Shown piece by piece: positions 7,221 through 14,235 of a stretch of 22,905 nt of DNA. Position numbers and translations under genes: made by a program. The notes under the pieces were generated by a model. That model saw only the letters and a list, made by a program, of their open reading frames with translations, ran no database searches and was not told the origin of the DNA. The first letter of the stretch is position 1; each line of letters starts with the position of its first letter. Origin of the DNA: a virus; IMG/VR virus record IMGVR_UViG_3300034073_004211, positions 1 through 22,905 of that record. The stretch is one strand, 5' to 3'.

Positions 7221-7550
7221 ATGTCTAAATACGAAAAACTTAAGTCCTATCTTCAAACTCATTACAATTTTCATGCAAATCTGGGGCAATTCAATCTCGG
7301 AGACCATGAACAGTATGAAACTGAAGCAAAATGGAGAATGATCTCAGATATTATGGATTATATTGATAATCTAGATCTTGAAGATAAAGTCATTGAGTTT
7401 CCCGAAACTGATAATGCAACTGGTATTTTTGAATTTCCAAATTATTTGAGTTCTTATGGTGAAGATATGATTTTTGCTGCTGATACAGTTCCTTTTTGTG
7501 GTCTTGAAGGATCTGATGTGATTTCTTTTGATGTTGGAGATGATAAATAA
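7221..7550 (+). CDS. Small acidic protein of unknown function
   Basis: This 109-residue, strongly acidic protein starts MSKYEKLKSYLQTHYNFHAN. A predicted helical section (EAKWRMISDIMDYIDNLDLED, about residues 35-55) precedes a beta-like C-terminus with a single Cys. I recognise no family. It starts two bases after the oxygenase at 6535-7218, so it is probably co-expressed with it. Its last codons (GAT AAA TAA) form part of the late-promoter element of the next cassette, so gene end and promoter are superimposed. Function is unassigned. Confidence 0.65.
   Translation: MSKYEKLKSYLQTHYNFHANLGQFNLGDHEQYETEAKWRMISDIMDYIDNLDLEDKVIEFPETDNATGIFEFPNYLSSYGEDMIFAADTVPFCGLEGSDVISFDVGDDK
7542..7549 (+). 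promoter_or_regulatory. T4-type late promoter-like element (GATAAATA)
   Basis: GATAAATA matches TATAAATA at 7 of 8 positions and is followed by ACTAAAAA. It lies 24 bases before the ATG at 7566. The 15-mer ATAAATAACTAAAAA recurs exactly at 13190 and 17971, each time before a long fiber gene, which strongly supports function. It overlaps the stop codon of the upstream gene. Confidence 0.75.
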
Positions 7551-7565
7551 CTAAAAAACGATAAC

Positions 7566-8789
7566 ATGGGATACCTAGGACAACAATCTAGTTTTACTGG
7601 AACCCAAAATAATATAAGATTATCAGTGTTAGCCACTGCTGGACAGGTAGATTTTTTGCCTAGTGGTGGTTATAATATCAATGCCATTGATGTATATCGT
7701 AATGGTGTGAAGTTAGTTGGACAAAGAGATTTTGTTGCATTAGATGGGGCAACAATAACTCTAATTACTCCAGCAAATCAAAATGATGTTATTGAGTTTG
7801 TCATACATGAAAATTTTGTAGTTGCTGATGTTCTGAATGGCGATGGTGATCAAGTCGTAAGAGGAAATTTCCAAGTCTCTGGTGATCTCTCAGTTGGTGG
7901 ATTATTAAATGCCACTGTTCAATCTACCATTAAAGCTGGTATTGCAACTGAAGCAGTTCGTGCTGGAATGTCCACCGAAGCGACTAGAGCAGGTATTGCA
8001 ACTGAAGCAGTTCGTGCTGGAATGTCCACCGAAGCGACTAGAGCAGGTATTGCAACTGAAGCAGTTCGTGCGGGCATTGCTTCTGTCGCGGTTAGTGCAG
8101 GCATTGCAACATATGCATCAACTGCCGGAGTTTCCACATCTGTTAGCGGATTTCTTGGTGTAGGAGTAACTGGAACAAATCTAAATGTTACTGGTATCAT
8201 CACAGCAAATTCTTTCAGTGGAGATGGATCTGCACTTACTGGAATTGCTGCTACTGATAATGTAAGTACCAGCACTCTTGTAGTTTCTGGTATGTCTACA
8301 TTGAGTGGAAATCTAAATGTATCTGGTATTACAACTTTTACTCAGTCCAATTCAACACACTTCAGAGTTACTGGATTTTCAACACTAGCAAGCGTAACTT
8401 CAAATACGATTACGGTGTCTGGGGTATCTACTTTCAATACCTCAGCAGGTATGGGTACGGTAACCATTGGTATTGGTACAACTGCGTTATTGGTTGATGG
8501 AAATGCTAGAGTTATTGGAATTCTGACCATTGGCAGAAGTTCAATAACTTTGAATGGTAATAGTGATGTTGTTCAGGTTGGAAGTGCAATTACAATGAGA
8601 GGCGGTTCTTCTCAGATTCAGGTCGGAACTGGAGTCACAATTAGTGGTACTCATTTGTCAATCGCTGGTATTATGACTGTTGGATCAATTGGTGCTGCTA
8701 TTGGGAAAAATGCGATAGGAAATAGAACTGTACAATCTGGAGGATCTCCTACTGGTGGATCTGACGGAGATATATACTACATCTACTAA
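7566..8789 (+). CDS. Long tail-fiber-like protein with internal tandem repeats
   Basis: This is a 407-residue protein. Residues about 1-95 hold the AIDVYRNGVKLV / ALDGATITLI / DVIEFVIHENF domain shared with the protein at 634. Residues about 125-170 are a tandem repeat of an 18-residue unit (GIATEAVRAGMSTEATRA, about 2.5 copies) followed by degenerate AGIA-type units. ITANSFSGDGSALTGI (about residues 212-227) is the recurrent fiber module. The C-terminal half is repeats of VSGxSTF/TVSGVSTF type and ends SPTGGSDGDIYYIY. All of this fits a trimeric beta-structured fiber. A chaperone-like gene and a glycine-rich gene follow directly, so it is probably the shaft of that fiber. Confidence 0.82.
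   Translation: MGYLGQQSSFTGTQNNIRLSVLATAGQVDFLPSGGYNINAIDVYRNGVKLVGQRDFVALDGATITLITPANQNDVIEFVIHENFVVADVLNGDGDQVVRGNFQVSGDLSVGGLLNATVQSTIKAGIATEAVRAGMSTEATRAGIATEAVRAGMSTEATRAGIATEAVRAGIASVAVSAGIATYASTAGVSTSVSGFLGVGVTGTNLNVTGIITANSFSGDGSALTGIAATDNVSTSTLVVSGMSTLSGNLNVSGITTFTQSNSTHFRVTGFSTLASVTSNTITVSGVSTFNTSAGMGTVTIGIGTTALLVDGNARVIGILTIGRSSITLNGNSDVVQVGSAITMRGGSSQIQVGTGVTISGTHLSIAGIMTVGSIGAAIGKNAIGNRTVQSGGSPTGGSDGDIYYIY
7938..8071 (+). repeat. 54-bp exact in-frame tandem repeat, about 2.5 copies
   Basis: Copies start at 7938, 7992 and 8046; identity runs without mismatch to 8071, where the third copy diverges. The 54-base unit encodes 18 residues (GIATEAVRAGMSTEATRA), so gain or loss of units keeps the frame. 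Perfect identity at third codon positions indicates recent duplication rather than selection on protein alone. Confidence 0.95.
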
Positions 8790-8800
8790 GGATAAAAACA

Positions 8801-9499
8801 ATGAGTTGGGTAGAAGAAACAGACAAAAAGTATTGGTTTCCTGATGTTCTTCCAGAACTAACTGATGAATGGAATCAGAGTCAAGAAAGACAAAAATATG
8901 TAACTAATTATAATACAGAAAGAATGCATCCTCGTTGGATTTATGACAACGGTGCATTTGTTGATGATGACTATTTGTATTATAATGAGAGTTGGAGAAG
9001 AATCACCAATGCTAATGATGTGCCAACAGCAAATGATAAAGAATTTTATATCAAAAATCCTATTAAAGAGTGGGCAATTAGTGATGATGATAAAACAATT
9101 TCAATTACTTGGAAAACTTATAAAGTAGTTGAACCAGATGTTGGTGATGAAGATACTATTAAAATCAAGGCAACAAAACCAGATGATCAATGGATTCTTG
9201 ATCATAAGAAGTTAACCATCACTAAAGTATATGAAATAACAAGATTTACTGATGAAGAATTGAATACTGAAAAATGGAACATTTTGAGAGGAACAAGAGA
9301 TCTTCTTCTAAAAAATACAGATTATCTTGTTATTCAGGCAACTGAAACTGGAAAATTACTCACTACTGAAATTAAGCAGTATAGACAACAACTTAGAGAT
9401 TTGCCAGAAATTATTGGTGATGTATCACCTTATACTCGATCAATGATTTCTGCAAGGGATTTTTATCCACCACAACCATCTGGTCCTTATTTGGTTTGA
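8801..9499 (+). CDS. Phage tail/fiber assembly chaperone-like protein
   Basis: This 232-residue protein ends in a recognisable module: LRGTRDLLLKNTDYLVIQ, then KQYRQQLRDLPEII (about residues 165-210). The pattern R-x2-LL-x2-TD followed by YRQxLRDLP is that of the phage tail assembly chaperone family (Pfam Phage_tail_APC). The N-terminal 150 residues are aromatic and acidic (MSWVEETDKKYWFPD, WIYDNGAFVDDDYLYYNESW) and I cannot assign them. It sits between a long fiber and a glycine-rich gene, where fiber-folding chaperones are usually encoded. The inferred job is to help fold or attach the neighbouring fiber or tip. Confidence 0.72.
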   Translation: MSWVEETDKKYWFPDVLPELTDEWNQSQERQKYVTNYNTERMHPRWIYDNGAFVDDDYLYYNESWRRITNANDVPTANDKEFYIKNPIKEWAISDDDKTISITWKTYKVVEPDVGDEDTIKIKATKPDDQWILDHKKLTITKVYEITRFTDEELNTEKWNILRGTRDLLLKNTDYLVIQATETGKLLTTEIKQYRQQLRDLPEIIGDVSPYTRSMISARDFYPPQPSGPYLV

Positions 9500-9505
9500 T
9501 AAGAT

Positions 9506-10369
9506 ATGGCAACGCAAATTAAAGACGGAGGAACCTGGAGATCCGCAACTGGTATTCATGTAAAAGATGGTGGAGTTTGGAGAAGTTCCTCTACAGTTCA
9601 TATTAAAGACGCTGGGACCTGGAGACAAGTTTTTTCTTCCGCAATTTCAGATACTTTTACAGTTCCAGCAACAATTTCTGGTCCAGGCACATGGAGTTTT
9701 GTAACTAACGGGGCTCTGAGTTTTCAACCAACAGTTCAACATACTTTTGTTGCTCAGGGACCATATAATCTTAGAATTAGGGCTTGGGGTGGTGGTGGAC
9801 AACCAAATCAAGGATATCCATCTGGAGCTGGAGGGTTTGCTGGTGGGTATTTGCCAGGAACCACGGGAGATACTTTAATTATGAATTCAAATTTTGGGGT
9901 TGTTGGACCTTCTCTTGGTGGCGGCGCGTATGGAGTTTTTGCTTCATCAGTTTCGCAGGCCAATGCGAGGGTAGTTGCCGGTGGCGGAGGCGCAACAGAT
10001 TCTGATGATGGTGGCAGAGGGCAGGTAGCAGGAGCTGGAGGTGGAACATCGGGGCAACCTGGTAGTGGTTATCAATCAACTAACGGTGGTGGTCCTGGTT
10101 ATACTGTTTGGCCTTTACAAGGAGGACCTGGTGCTGGTTATGGTGGAGGATCTGGCGGGGGTTCTGGATATTGGGGAGGTCAAGGTGGTCCAGATATTTG
10201 TTGTCTTGCTGCAACAGGTGGCGGTGGCGGAAGTTCTTATGTGCATCCCACAGTAACATCTCCATCAAATCTTGGCGGATCTAGAGGAACTGTTGGAAAT
10301 CCATCCGATCCTGTGAGAGGAACTGCTGGAAATGCTGGAACGTTAGGAAGACTTTATTTAAGCACATAA
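9506..10369 (+). CDS. Glycine-rich putative fiber tip / adhesin (second of three)
   Basis: This is a 287-residue protein. The N-terminus has three 14-residue repeats, IKDGGTWRS, VKDGGVWRS and IKDAGTWRQ, with Lys at 6, 20 and 34. A short beta section (about 50-90) leads to a glycine-rich domain from about residue 93 (RAWGGGGQPNQGYPSGAGG) to about residue 275. A CC pair occurs in PDICCLAATGGG. The KxGGxWR repeat is common at the N-termini of marine phage tail proteins, where I take it to be a docking region. The stop codon overlaps the ATG of the first of five 2OG oxygenases (TAATG), which makes this protein a plausible substrate. That link is an inference from coupling. Confidence 0.75.
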   Translation: MATQIKDGGTWRSATGIHVKDGGVWRSSSTVHIKDAGTWRQVFSSAISDTFTVPATISGPGTWSFVTNGALSFQPTVQHTFVAQGPYNLRIRAWGGGGQPNQGYPSGAGGFAGGYLPGTTGDTLIMNSNFGVVGPSLGGGAYGVFASSVSQANARVVAGGGGATDSDDGGRGQVAGAGGGTSGQPGSGYQSTNGGGPGYTVWPLQGGPGAGYGGGSGGGSGYWGGQGGPDICCLAATGGGGGSSYVHPTVTSPSNLGGSRGTVGNPSDPVRGTAGNAGTLGRLYLST

Positions 10370-10914
10370 TGTTTATTTTTGAAAAAGATAATGCACTCTC
10401 ACGAGAAAATTGTGAAAAACTGATATCATTATTTGAAGAACTTAAAAATTTTCAACGAGATGGAGAAACTATTGGAGGTTTGAATAAAAATAAGAAGGAT
10501 TGTACTGAAGTATTATTTTCTCCAAATCATCCTGAACTAGATTGTTTATTAGAAACCTTGCAACTTGAATTGCATGAATATGAAAAAACATATCCATTTC
10601 TAAAAAACCTAAGCAGTTTTGGTCAAATAGAAAATATATCACTCAAACGGTATTATCCAGGACAAGCATATCATGAGTTGCATTGCGAAAGAAGCACGAT
10701 TAAAACCTGTGCTAGAATACTGGTGTGGATGCTGTATTTGAATGATGTTCACGATGGCGGAGAAACCCTATTCTATCATCAAAAAAAACTCATAAAACCA
10801 AAACAAGGAAAACTTGTTATTTGGCCTTCTGAGTGGACACATGCTCACAAAGGTCTTACTTCGTCGAGTGAGACCAAATATATAATTTCCAGTTGGTTAA
10901 GTTTTGTATCATGA
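10369..10914 (+). CDS. 2-oxoglutarate/Fe(II) oxygenase, prolyl-4-hydroxylase-like, HxE variant
   Basis: This is a 181-residue protein, first of five oxygenase-like genes in a row. RYYPGQAYHELHCERS contains the expected first ligand region, but the pair reads H105-x-E107 rather than HxD. GGETLFYH is the connecting strand. KPKQGKLVIWPSEWTHAHKG gives the distal His (H160, or H158), and K170 in ETKYIISSW is at the position of the 2-oxoglutarate-binding Lys of prolyl-4-hydroxylases. Glu can replace Asp as iron ligand in some members of the superfamily, so activity is still possible. It starts inside the stop of the glycine-rich gene and ends in an ATGA overlap. Confidence 0.83.
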   Translation: MFIFEKDNALSRENCEKLISLFEELKNFQRDGETIGGLNKNKKDCTEVLFSPNHPELDCLLETLQLELHEYEKTYPFLKNLSSFGQIENISLKRYYPGQAYHELHCERSTIKTCARILVWMLYLNDVHDGGETLFYHQKKLIKPKQGKLVIWPSEWTHAHKGLTSSSETKYIISSWLSFVS

Positions 10915-11420
10915 TTACAATTTACGATAATTTTTTGAAGCAAGATGAAGTCAGAGACATCTATAGTTTTTTGAATACTGATGATTTTATTTGGAATAAA
11001 ATTGATGATTATAGAGGACAGCAAGTAAAAAGAATGTCCTTTGGTAGAACAATAAGACAACCTATGATTGGGGAAATTATGCATGATGACCCCTTGGTAA
11101 GTTATTTGCACAATAAAATTAAAGAAAAAAACATTCCAGAAACAAACAATCTTTATAAGGTTTCTATAAACTGCATCAAACCATTTGAACATTTTGAATA
11201 TCATACCGACGAATGGGGAAGCACTGTAATTTTTTATGTAAATCCCGTTTGGAAATGGTATTGGGGGTCAGGCACTAAGTTTCGTAGAGGAGGAATTGTA
11301 AGACCAAAACCAGGTAGAGCAGTTGTTTTTAATGGAAGAATTCAACACAAAATCATTCCTCCAACTCCTTTGATGAATGATTTTGGTAGACTTTCAATAG
11401 CATTTCAATATAACCCATGA
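10911..11420 (+). CDS. 2-oxoglutarate/Fe(II) oxygenase (second in the five-gene array)
   Basis: From the ATG at 10911 the protein has 169 residues. I prefer this start to the upstream TTG at 10893 because it forms an ATGA overlap with the previous stop, like the other junctions here, and gives a natural N-terminus (MITIYDNFLKQDEVRDIYSFL). FEHFEYHTDEWGS gives H98-x-D100. GRAVVFNGRIQHKI gives the distal His (H146), and R160 (FGRLSIAFQY) is the likely 2-oxoglutarate-binding Arg. The KPGRAVVFNGRIQH section is typical of phage and marine bacterial 2OG oxygenases that act with surface polysaccharide or fiber genes. Substrate unknown. Confidence 0.83.
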   Translation: MITIYDNFLKQDEVRDIYSFLNTDDFIWNKIDDYRGQQVKRMSFGRTIRQPMIGEIMHDDPLVSYLHNKIKEKNIPETNNLYKVSINCIKPFEHFEYHTDEWGSTVIFYVNPVWKWYWGSGTKFRRGGIVRPKPGRAVVFNGRIQHKIIPPTPLMNDFGRLSIAFQYNP

Positions 11421-11983
11421 TTTTTATTGAAGACGAATGTGGAATACCATCTAAAATTTTGGAGCAAATTGATTATCATGTCTTAAAAAATGCAGATTTG
11501 CCGTTTTATTATCGGCACTCATATACTACAGAAAAATTTCCATATTTTAGTCATACTTTGATGCCAAGAGTAGAACTTGGTGAAGTAAGAAAATCCGTAT
11601 ATTTTGACTTTTTCTATAGTATTGTGGTAAACTTTTGCTATAAACATAATATTTCCTTTTCCAATGTAACACGAGCATGTATAAATTCGACCATTCATCA
11701 TGATACTCAATTTTCGGAACCACATATAGATTATACAGATGATCATTATGTTGTTTTGATGTACTTGAATGATTGTGATGGAGAAACGATTATATTTGAC
11801 AAGTATTATGATACAGGTCCTACCTTCATATCAATTGATCAAGGTCAAAGTTTAGATATACTAAAACAAATAACTCCAAAGGCAGGAAAGGTTATACTGT
11901 TTGATGGTAAGTATTTTCATACGAATGTTTTTCCGTCTGTAGGAAAACATAGATTTGTCTGTGTCTTTACACTTCAAAAATAA
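11417..11983 (+). CDS. 2-oxoglutarate/Fe(II) oxygenase (third in the array)
   Basis: This is a 188-residue protein. FSEPHIDYTDDHYVVLMYL gives H103-x-D105. The strand DGETIIFD follows, and then ITPKAGKVILFDGKYFHT with the distal His at H168. R179 (GKHRFVCVF) is the likely 2-oxoglutarate contact. The N-terminus MIFIEDECGIPSKILEQID resembles the short lead-in of its neighbours. Junctions are ATGA upstream and TAATG downstream. All iron ligands are present, so an active dioxygenase is expected. The substrate is not known. The pairwise similarity to neighbouring oxygenases is low, which suggests different substrates or old divergence rather than recent tandem copying. Confidence 0.85.
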   Translation: MIFIEDECGIPSKILEQIDYHVLKNADLPFYYRHSYTTEKFPYFSHTLMPRVELGEVRKSVYFDFFYSIVVNFCYKHNISFSNVTRACINSTIHHDTQFSEPHIDYTDDHYVVLMYLNDCDGETIIFDKYYDTGPTFISIDQGQSLDILKQITPKAGKVILFDGKYFHTNVFPSVGKHRFVCVFTLQK

Positions 11984-12570
11984 TGATTACAATTTTTCCT
12001 TGCATTATTCATACTTTCTTTTTAGAAAATTTTTCTTACCATAAAAATGACTTAATATCATATGTGCATCAAGAAAAATCAAAATCATCTGGAGTAAAAA
12101 AATCAAATGCTGGCGGGTGGCAATCAACAGATGATTACAATCAAAAAGAAGACAATCTAATCAAAAGTTTGATAGATACTCAATTAGAAAGTTTCTTTGC
12201 GAATAAACAAATTTTCAATAATTTTTCCACTGCTAAAATGAATAGTATGTGGTTAAATTGTAATGATACGGGAAATTATAATCATTCTCATAATCATCCA
12301 GGTTGTGACTTATCTGGGGTTTTATGGTTAAAAGTACCAAAAAATAGTGGCAATATAGTTTTTGAATCTCCTTGCAGTTTTCAACAGTACAAAACACTAT
12401 CAAACTATAGTGAAGAGTTTAAAAAATCAACTAATGCTTATGATTGGTTCTATGTTGAACCTCAAGAAGGGTTAATGATATTGTTTCCATCCCACTTAAA
12501 TCATTCGGTCACCTCAAATAAATCAGATCAAGAGAGAATTTCAGTAGCCTTCAATATATCGTTCTCATGA
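11983..12570 (+). CDS. Putative 2OG-Fe(II) oxygenase, HNHPG-type (fourth in the array)
   Basis: The protein has 195 residues. It fits the putative 2OG-Fe(II) oxygenase family marked by GGWQS (44-48), MWLNCNDTGNYN (89-100), HNHPGCDLSGVLWLKVP (103-119), SGNIVFESP (122-130) and a C-terminal LFPSHLNHSV (167-176) with RISVAFN. This corresponds to Pfam 2OG-FeII_Oxy_5. H174 and R185 are the likely distal ligand and 2-oxoglutarate contact; which of H103 and H105 binds iron I cannot tell by eye. The first 13 bases (ATGATTACAATTT) equal those of the gene at 10911. It overlaps the next gene by ATGA. Confidence 0.8.
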   Translation: MITIFPCIIHTFFLENFSYHKNDLISYVHQEKSKSSGVKKSNAGGWQSTDDYNQKEDNLIKSLIDTQLESFFANKQIFNNFSTAKMNSMWLNCNDTGNYNHSHNHPGCDLSGVLWLKVPKNSGNIVFESPCSFQQYKTLSNYSEEFKKSTNAYDWFYVEPQEGLMILFPSHLNHSVTSNKSDQERISVAFNISFS

Positions 12571-13190
12571 CAGAAATTATACCTATTTTTGCAATTCCGT
12601 TGGTGATTGATCATATTCAGCATCTCATTACTAATGAAGTAGTTGAATATGTGAAGAATCTTGAGTATGAACCAGTTCATATTGGTAATGGCGATTGGTC
12701 AAAAAACAAATCAATCTTAGACCATAAAATATTTTCAAATATAAAACAACATATTTGTGGTAACGTTGATAAATTATCTAAAGATGTGTATCTGATTGAT
12801 GATGATCTTGTTTTTGATTATGGAAGATCATGGGCATTGAGACATTCCTATGGACATCATTGTGTAATGCATAATCATACAGGATCTATTTTTAGTGGAG
12901 TTCTCTACATTGATGCTCCAGAAAATTCCGGCGATATTGTATTTCATAATGCAAGTGCAATGGGATGTTCCCATGCTTATCATCAAATTTCCCTCCCATT
13001 TACACATACAAAATTCAATGCATATAACACCCCACATTATACTGTTCCTGCTGTAACTGGAACACTATTATTATTCAGTTCTGGTCTTTCTCATTCTGTG
13101 AAACCAAATCTATCAAACAAAGATCGTTATTCATTATCTTTCAATATATTTCCAAAAGGAATGGTAGGAATAAGCGAATTATTGCTCTGA
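12567..13190 (+). CDS. Putative 2OG-Fe(II) oxygenase, HNHTG-type (fifth in the array)
   Basis: This 207-residue protein is related to its upstream neighbour: MHNHTGSIFSGVLYIDAPE (101-119) followed by SGDIVFHNA, and LLFSSGLSHSV (168-178) with RYSLSFNIFP. H176 and R187 correspond to the distal His and the 2-oxoglutarate-binding Arg of the family. The start MTEIIPIFAIPLVIDHI matches the IPIFxxPL opening typical of these proteins. Between residues 130 and 160 there is a His-rich insertion (CSHAYHQISLPFTHTKF) that the neighbour lacks in this form. It closes the oxygenase array; the next late promoter overlaps its stop codon. Substrate unknown. Confidence 0.8.
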   Translation: MTEIIPIFAIPLVIDHIQHLITNEVVEYVKNLEYEPVHIGNGDWSKNKSILDHKIFSNIKQHICGNVDKLSKDVYLIDDDLVFDYGRSWALRHSYGHHCVMHNHTGSIFSGVLYIDAPENSGDIVFHNASAMGCSHAYHQISLPFTHTKFNAYNTPHYTVPAVTGTLLLFSSGLSHSVKPNLSNKDRYSLSFNIFPKGMVGISELLL

Positions 13191-13196
13191 TAAATA
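13189..13196 (+). promoter_or_regulatory. T4-type late promoter-like element (GATAAATA)
   Basis: GATAAATA overlaps the stop codon of the last oxygenase and is followed by ACTAAAAA. It lies 27 bases before the ATG at 13216. The exact 15-mer ATAAATAACTAAAAA is shared with 7543 and 17971. Its position favours the ATG at 13216 over an in-frame TTG at 13207 as start of the next gene. Confidence 0.75.
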
Positions 13197-13215
13197 ACTA
13201 AAAAATTTGTCGGTA

Positions 13216-14235
13216 ATGGCAATAACAAAAGCTACAAATCTAGCAGCAGTTGGATCTGGGCTAGGAACATCTCCATCACAACCAATAGATATTGGAATTG
13301 GTATAACCCTAGATGGAAACTCTGGCGTAATTACGGCATCTAAAGGTAATTTTGGAACTGTCTCTATTGATGGAAACTCTGGCGTAATTACGGCATCTAA
13401 AGGTAATTTTGGAACTGTCTCTATTGATGGAACTGGTATTGGCATCATCACCGCAAATACTTTTAATGGCACTGCAACTAATGCTGGTAGTGCCACTGGA
13501 TTAGGACCAGGTGCTACGGGTTCTAATCTTTCTTTGACTGCAGATCTAAGTGCAAGACATATCAATGCATTGGGAGTTGTCACTGCAACACAGTTCAGTG
13601 GAAATATTTCTGGTGTTGCAGCAACATTTGCTGGAAATGTAACTGTTGGTGGTACTTTGACTTATGATGATGTAACTAATGTAGACTCAATTGGATTGAT
13701 TACTGCTAGAAACGGTCTCCAAGTTACTGGTGGAATTACTACAATTAGTGGTCAAGCAAATCTAAGTAATACTACAATTACCGGTGTTACTACAATCACT
13801 AACGTTGTAATTCCGAATGAATCTAGATTCTCTAACGTCGCAGAAAAGATGGTTAGAGTATCAGCATCATCAAGTGTTGGAGTCTGCACATATACATCCA
13901 CTGCAAATATTATCTATTTTGATAATCCTTCTGCTGATGTTGTAATTAGAGTTGAAGGAATTCCAACTGATAGTTCTTTTGACAATCATTCAATTTCTGT
14001 TTCTGCAATTCTAAGAACAACAGGAACTGGTCGCAGTTGTCATACGTTTGTTAGACTAAATGGTGTAGAAAGAGCAGTGAAGTTTGCTGGAGGTTCTAGA
14101 AACGAGGCAACTTCAGGTGTCACAACCACCAATGGATACACAGTTTATAATTTTGTTGGAGTAAATACAATTGGTTCAGCAAGTTCTGCTGCTAATTACG
14201 AAGTATTTGGAATTGTTTCTGGCGGATTTTTCTGA
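13216..14235 (+). CDS. Long tail-fiber-like protein with tandem repeat and C-terminal beta domain
   Basis: From ATG 13216 the protein has 339 residues. It starts MAITKATNLAAVGSGLG. Residues about 33-73 are two exact copies of DGNSGVITASKGNFGTVSI. Fiber modules follow (GIITANTF, GVVTATQFSGN, and TISGQANLSNTTITGVTTI). From about residue 200 the composition changes to a compact domain (NESRFSNVAEKMVRVSASS ... TFVRLNGVERAVKF) with two Cys, which may be a receptor-binding or knob domain. The stop overlaps the ATG of the glycine-rich gene (TGATG). It is probably the shaft protein of the third cassette. Confidence 0.8.
   Translation: MAITKATNLAAVGSGLGTSPSQPIDIGIGITLDGNSGVITASKGNFGTVSIDGNSGVITASKGNFGTVSIDGTGIGIITANTFNGTATNAGSATGLGPGATGSNLSLTADLSARHINALGVVTATQFSGNISGVAATFAGNVTVGGTLTYDDVTNVDSIGLITARNGLQVTGGITTISGQANLSNTTITGVTTITNVVIPNESRFSNVAEKMVRVSASSSVGVCTYTSTANIIYFDNPSADVVIRVEGIPTDSSFDNHSISVSAILRTTGTGRSCHTFVRLNGVERAVKFAGGSRNEATSGVTTTNGYTVYNFVGVNTIGSASSAANYEVFGIVSGGFF
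13312..13432 (+). repeat. 57-bp exact in-frame tandem repeat, 2 copies plus a short third start
   Basis: Copies start at 13312 and 13369, and a seven-base start of a third is at 13426. The unit encodes the 19 residues DGNSGVITASKGNFGTVSI. No mismatch separates the two copies, so the duplication is recent. The 57-base length keeps the frame. Confidence 0.95.

Noticed and set aside
7909-8275. Repeat-bearing frames on both strands over the 54-bp repeat
   Set aside because: They are shadows of the tandem repeat; the forward fiber frame has the conserved modules and the correct start and promoter.
10893-10910. Upstream TTG start for the second array oxygenase
   Set aside because: The ATG at 10911 gives the ATGA coupling seen at other junctions and a normal N-terminus.
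13207-13215. TTG start for the third-cassette fiber
   Set aside because: It lies only 18 bases after the start of the late promoter core; the ATG at 13216 has the same spacing from the promoter as the other cassettes.
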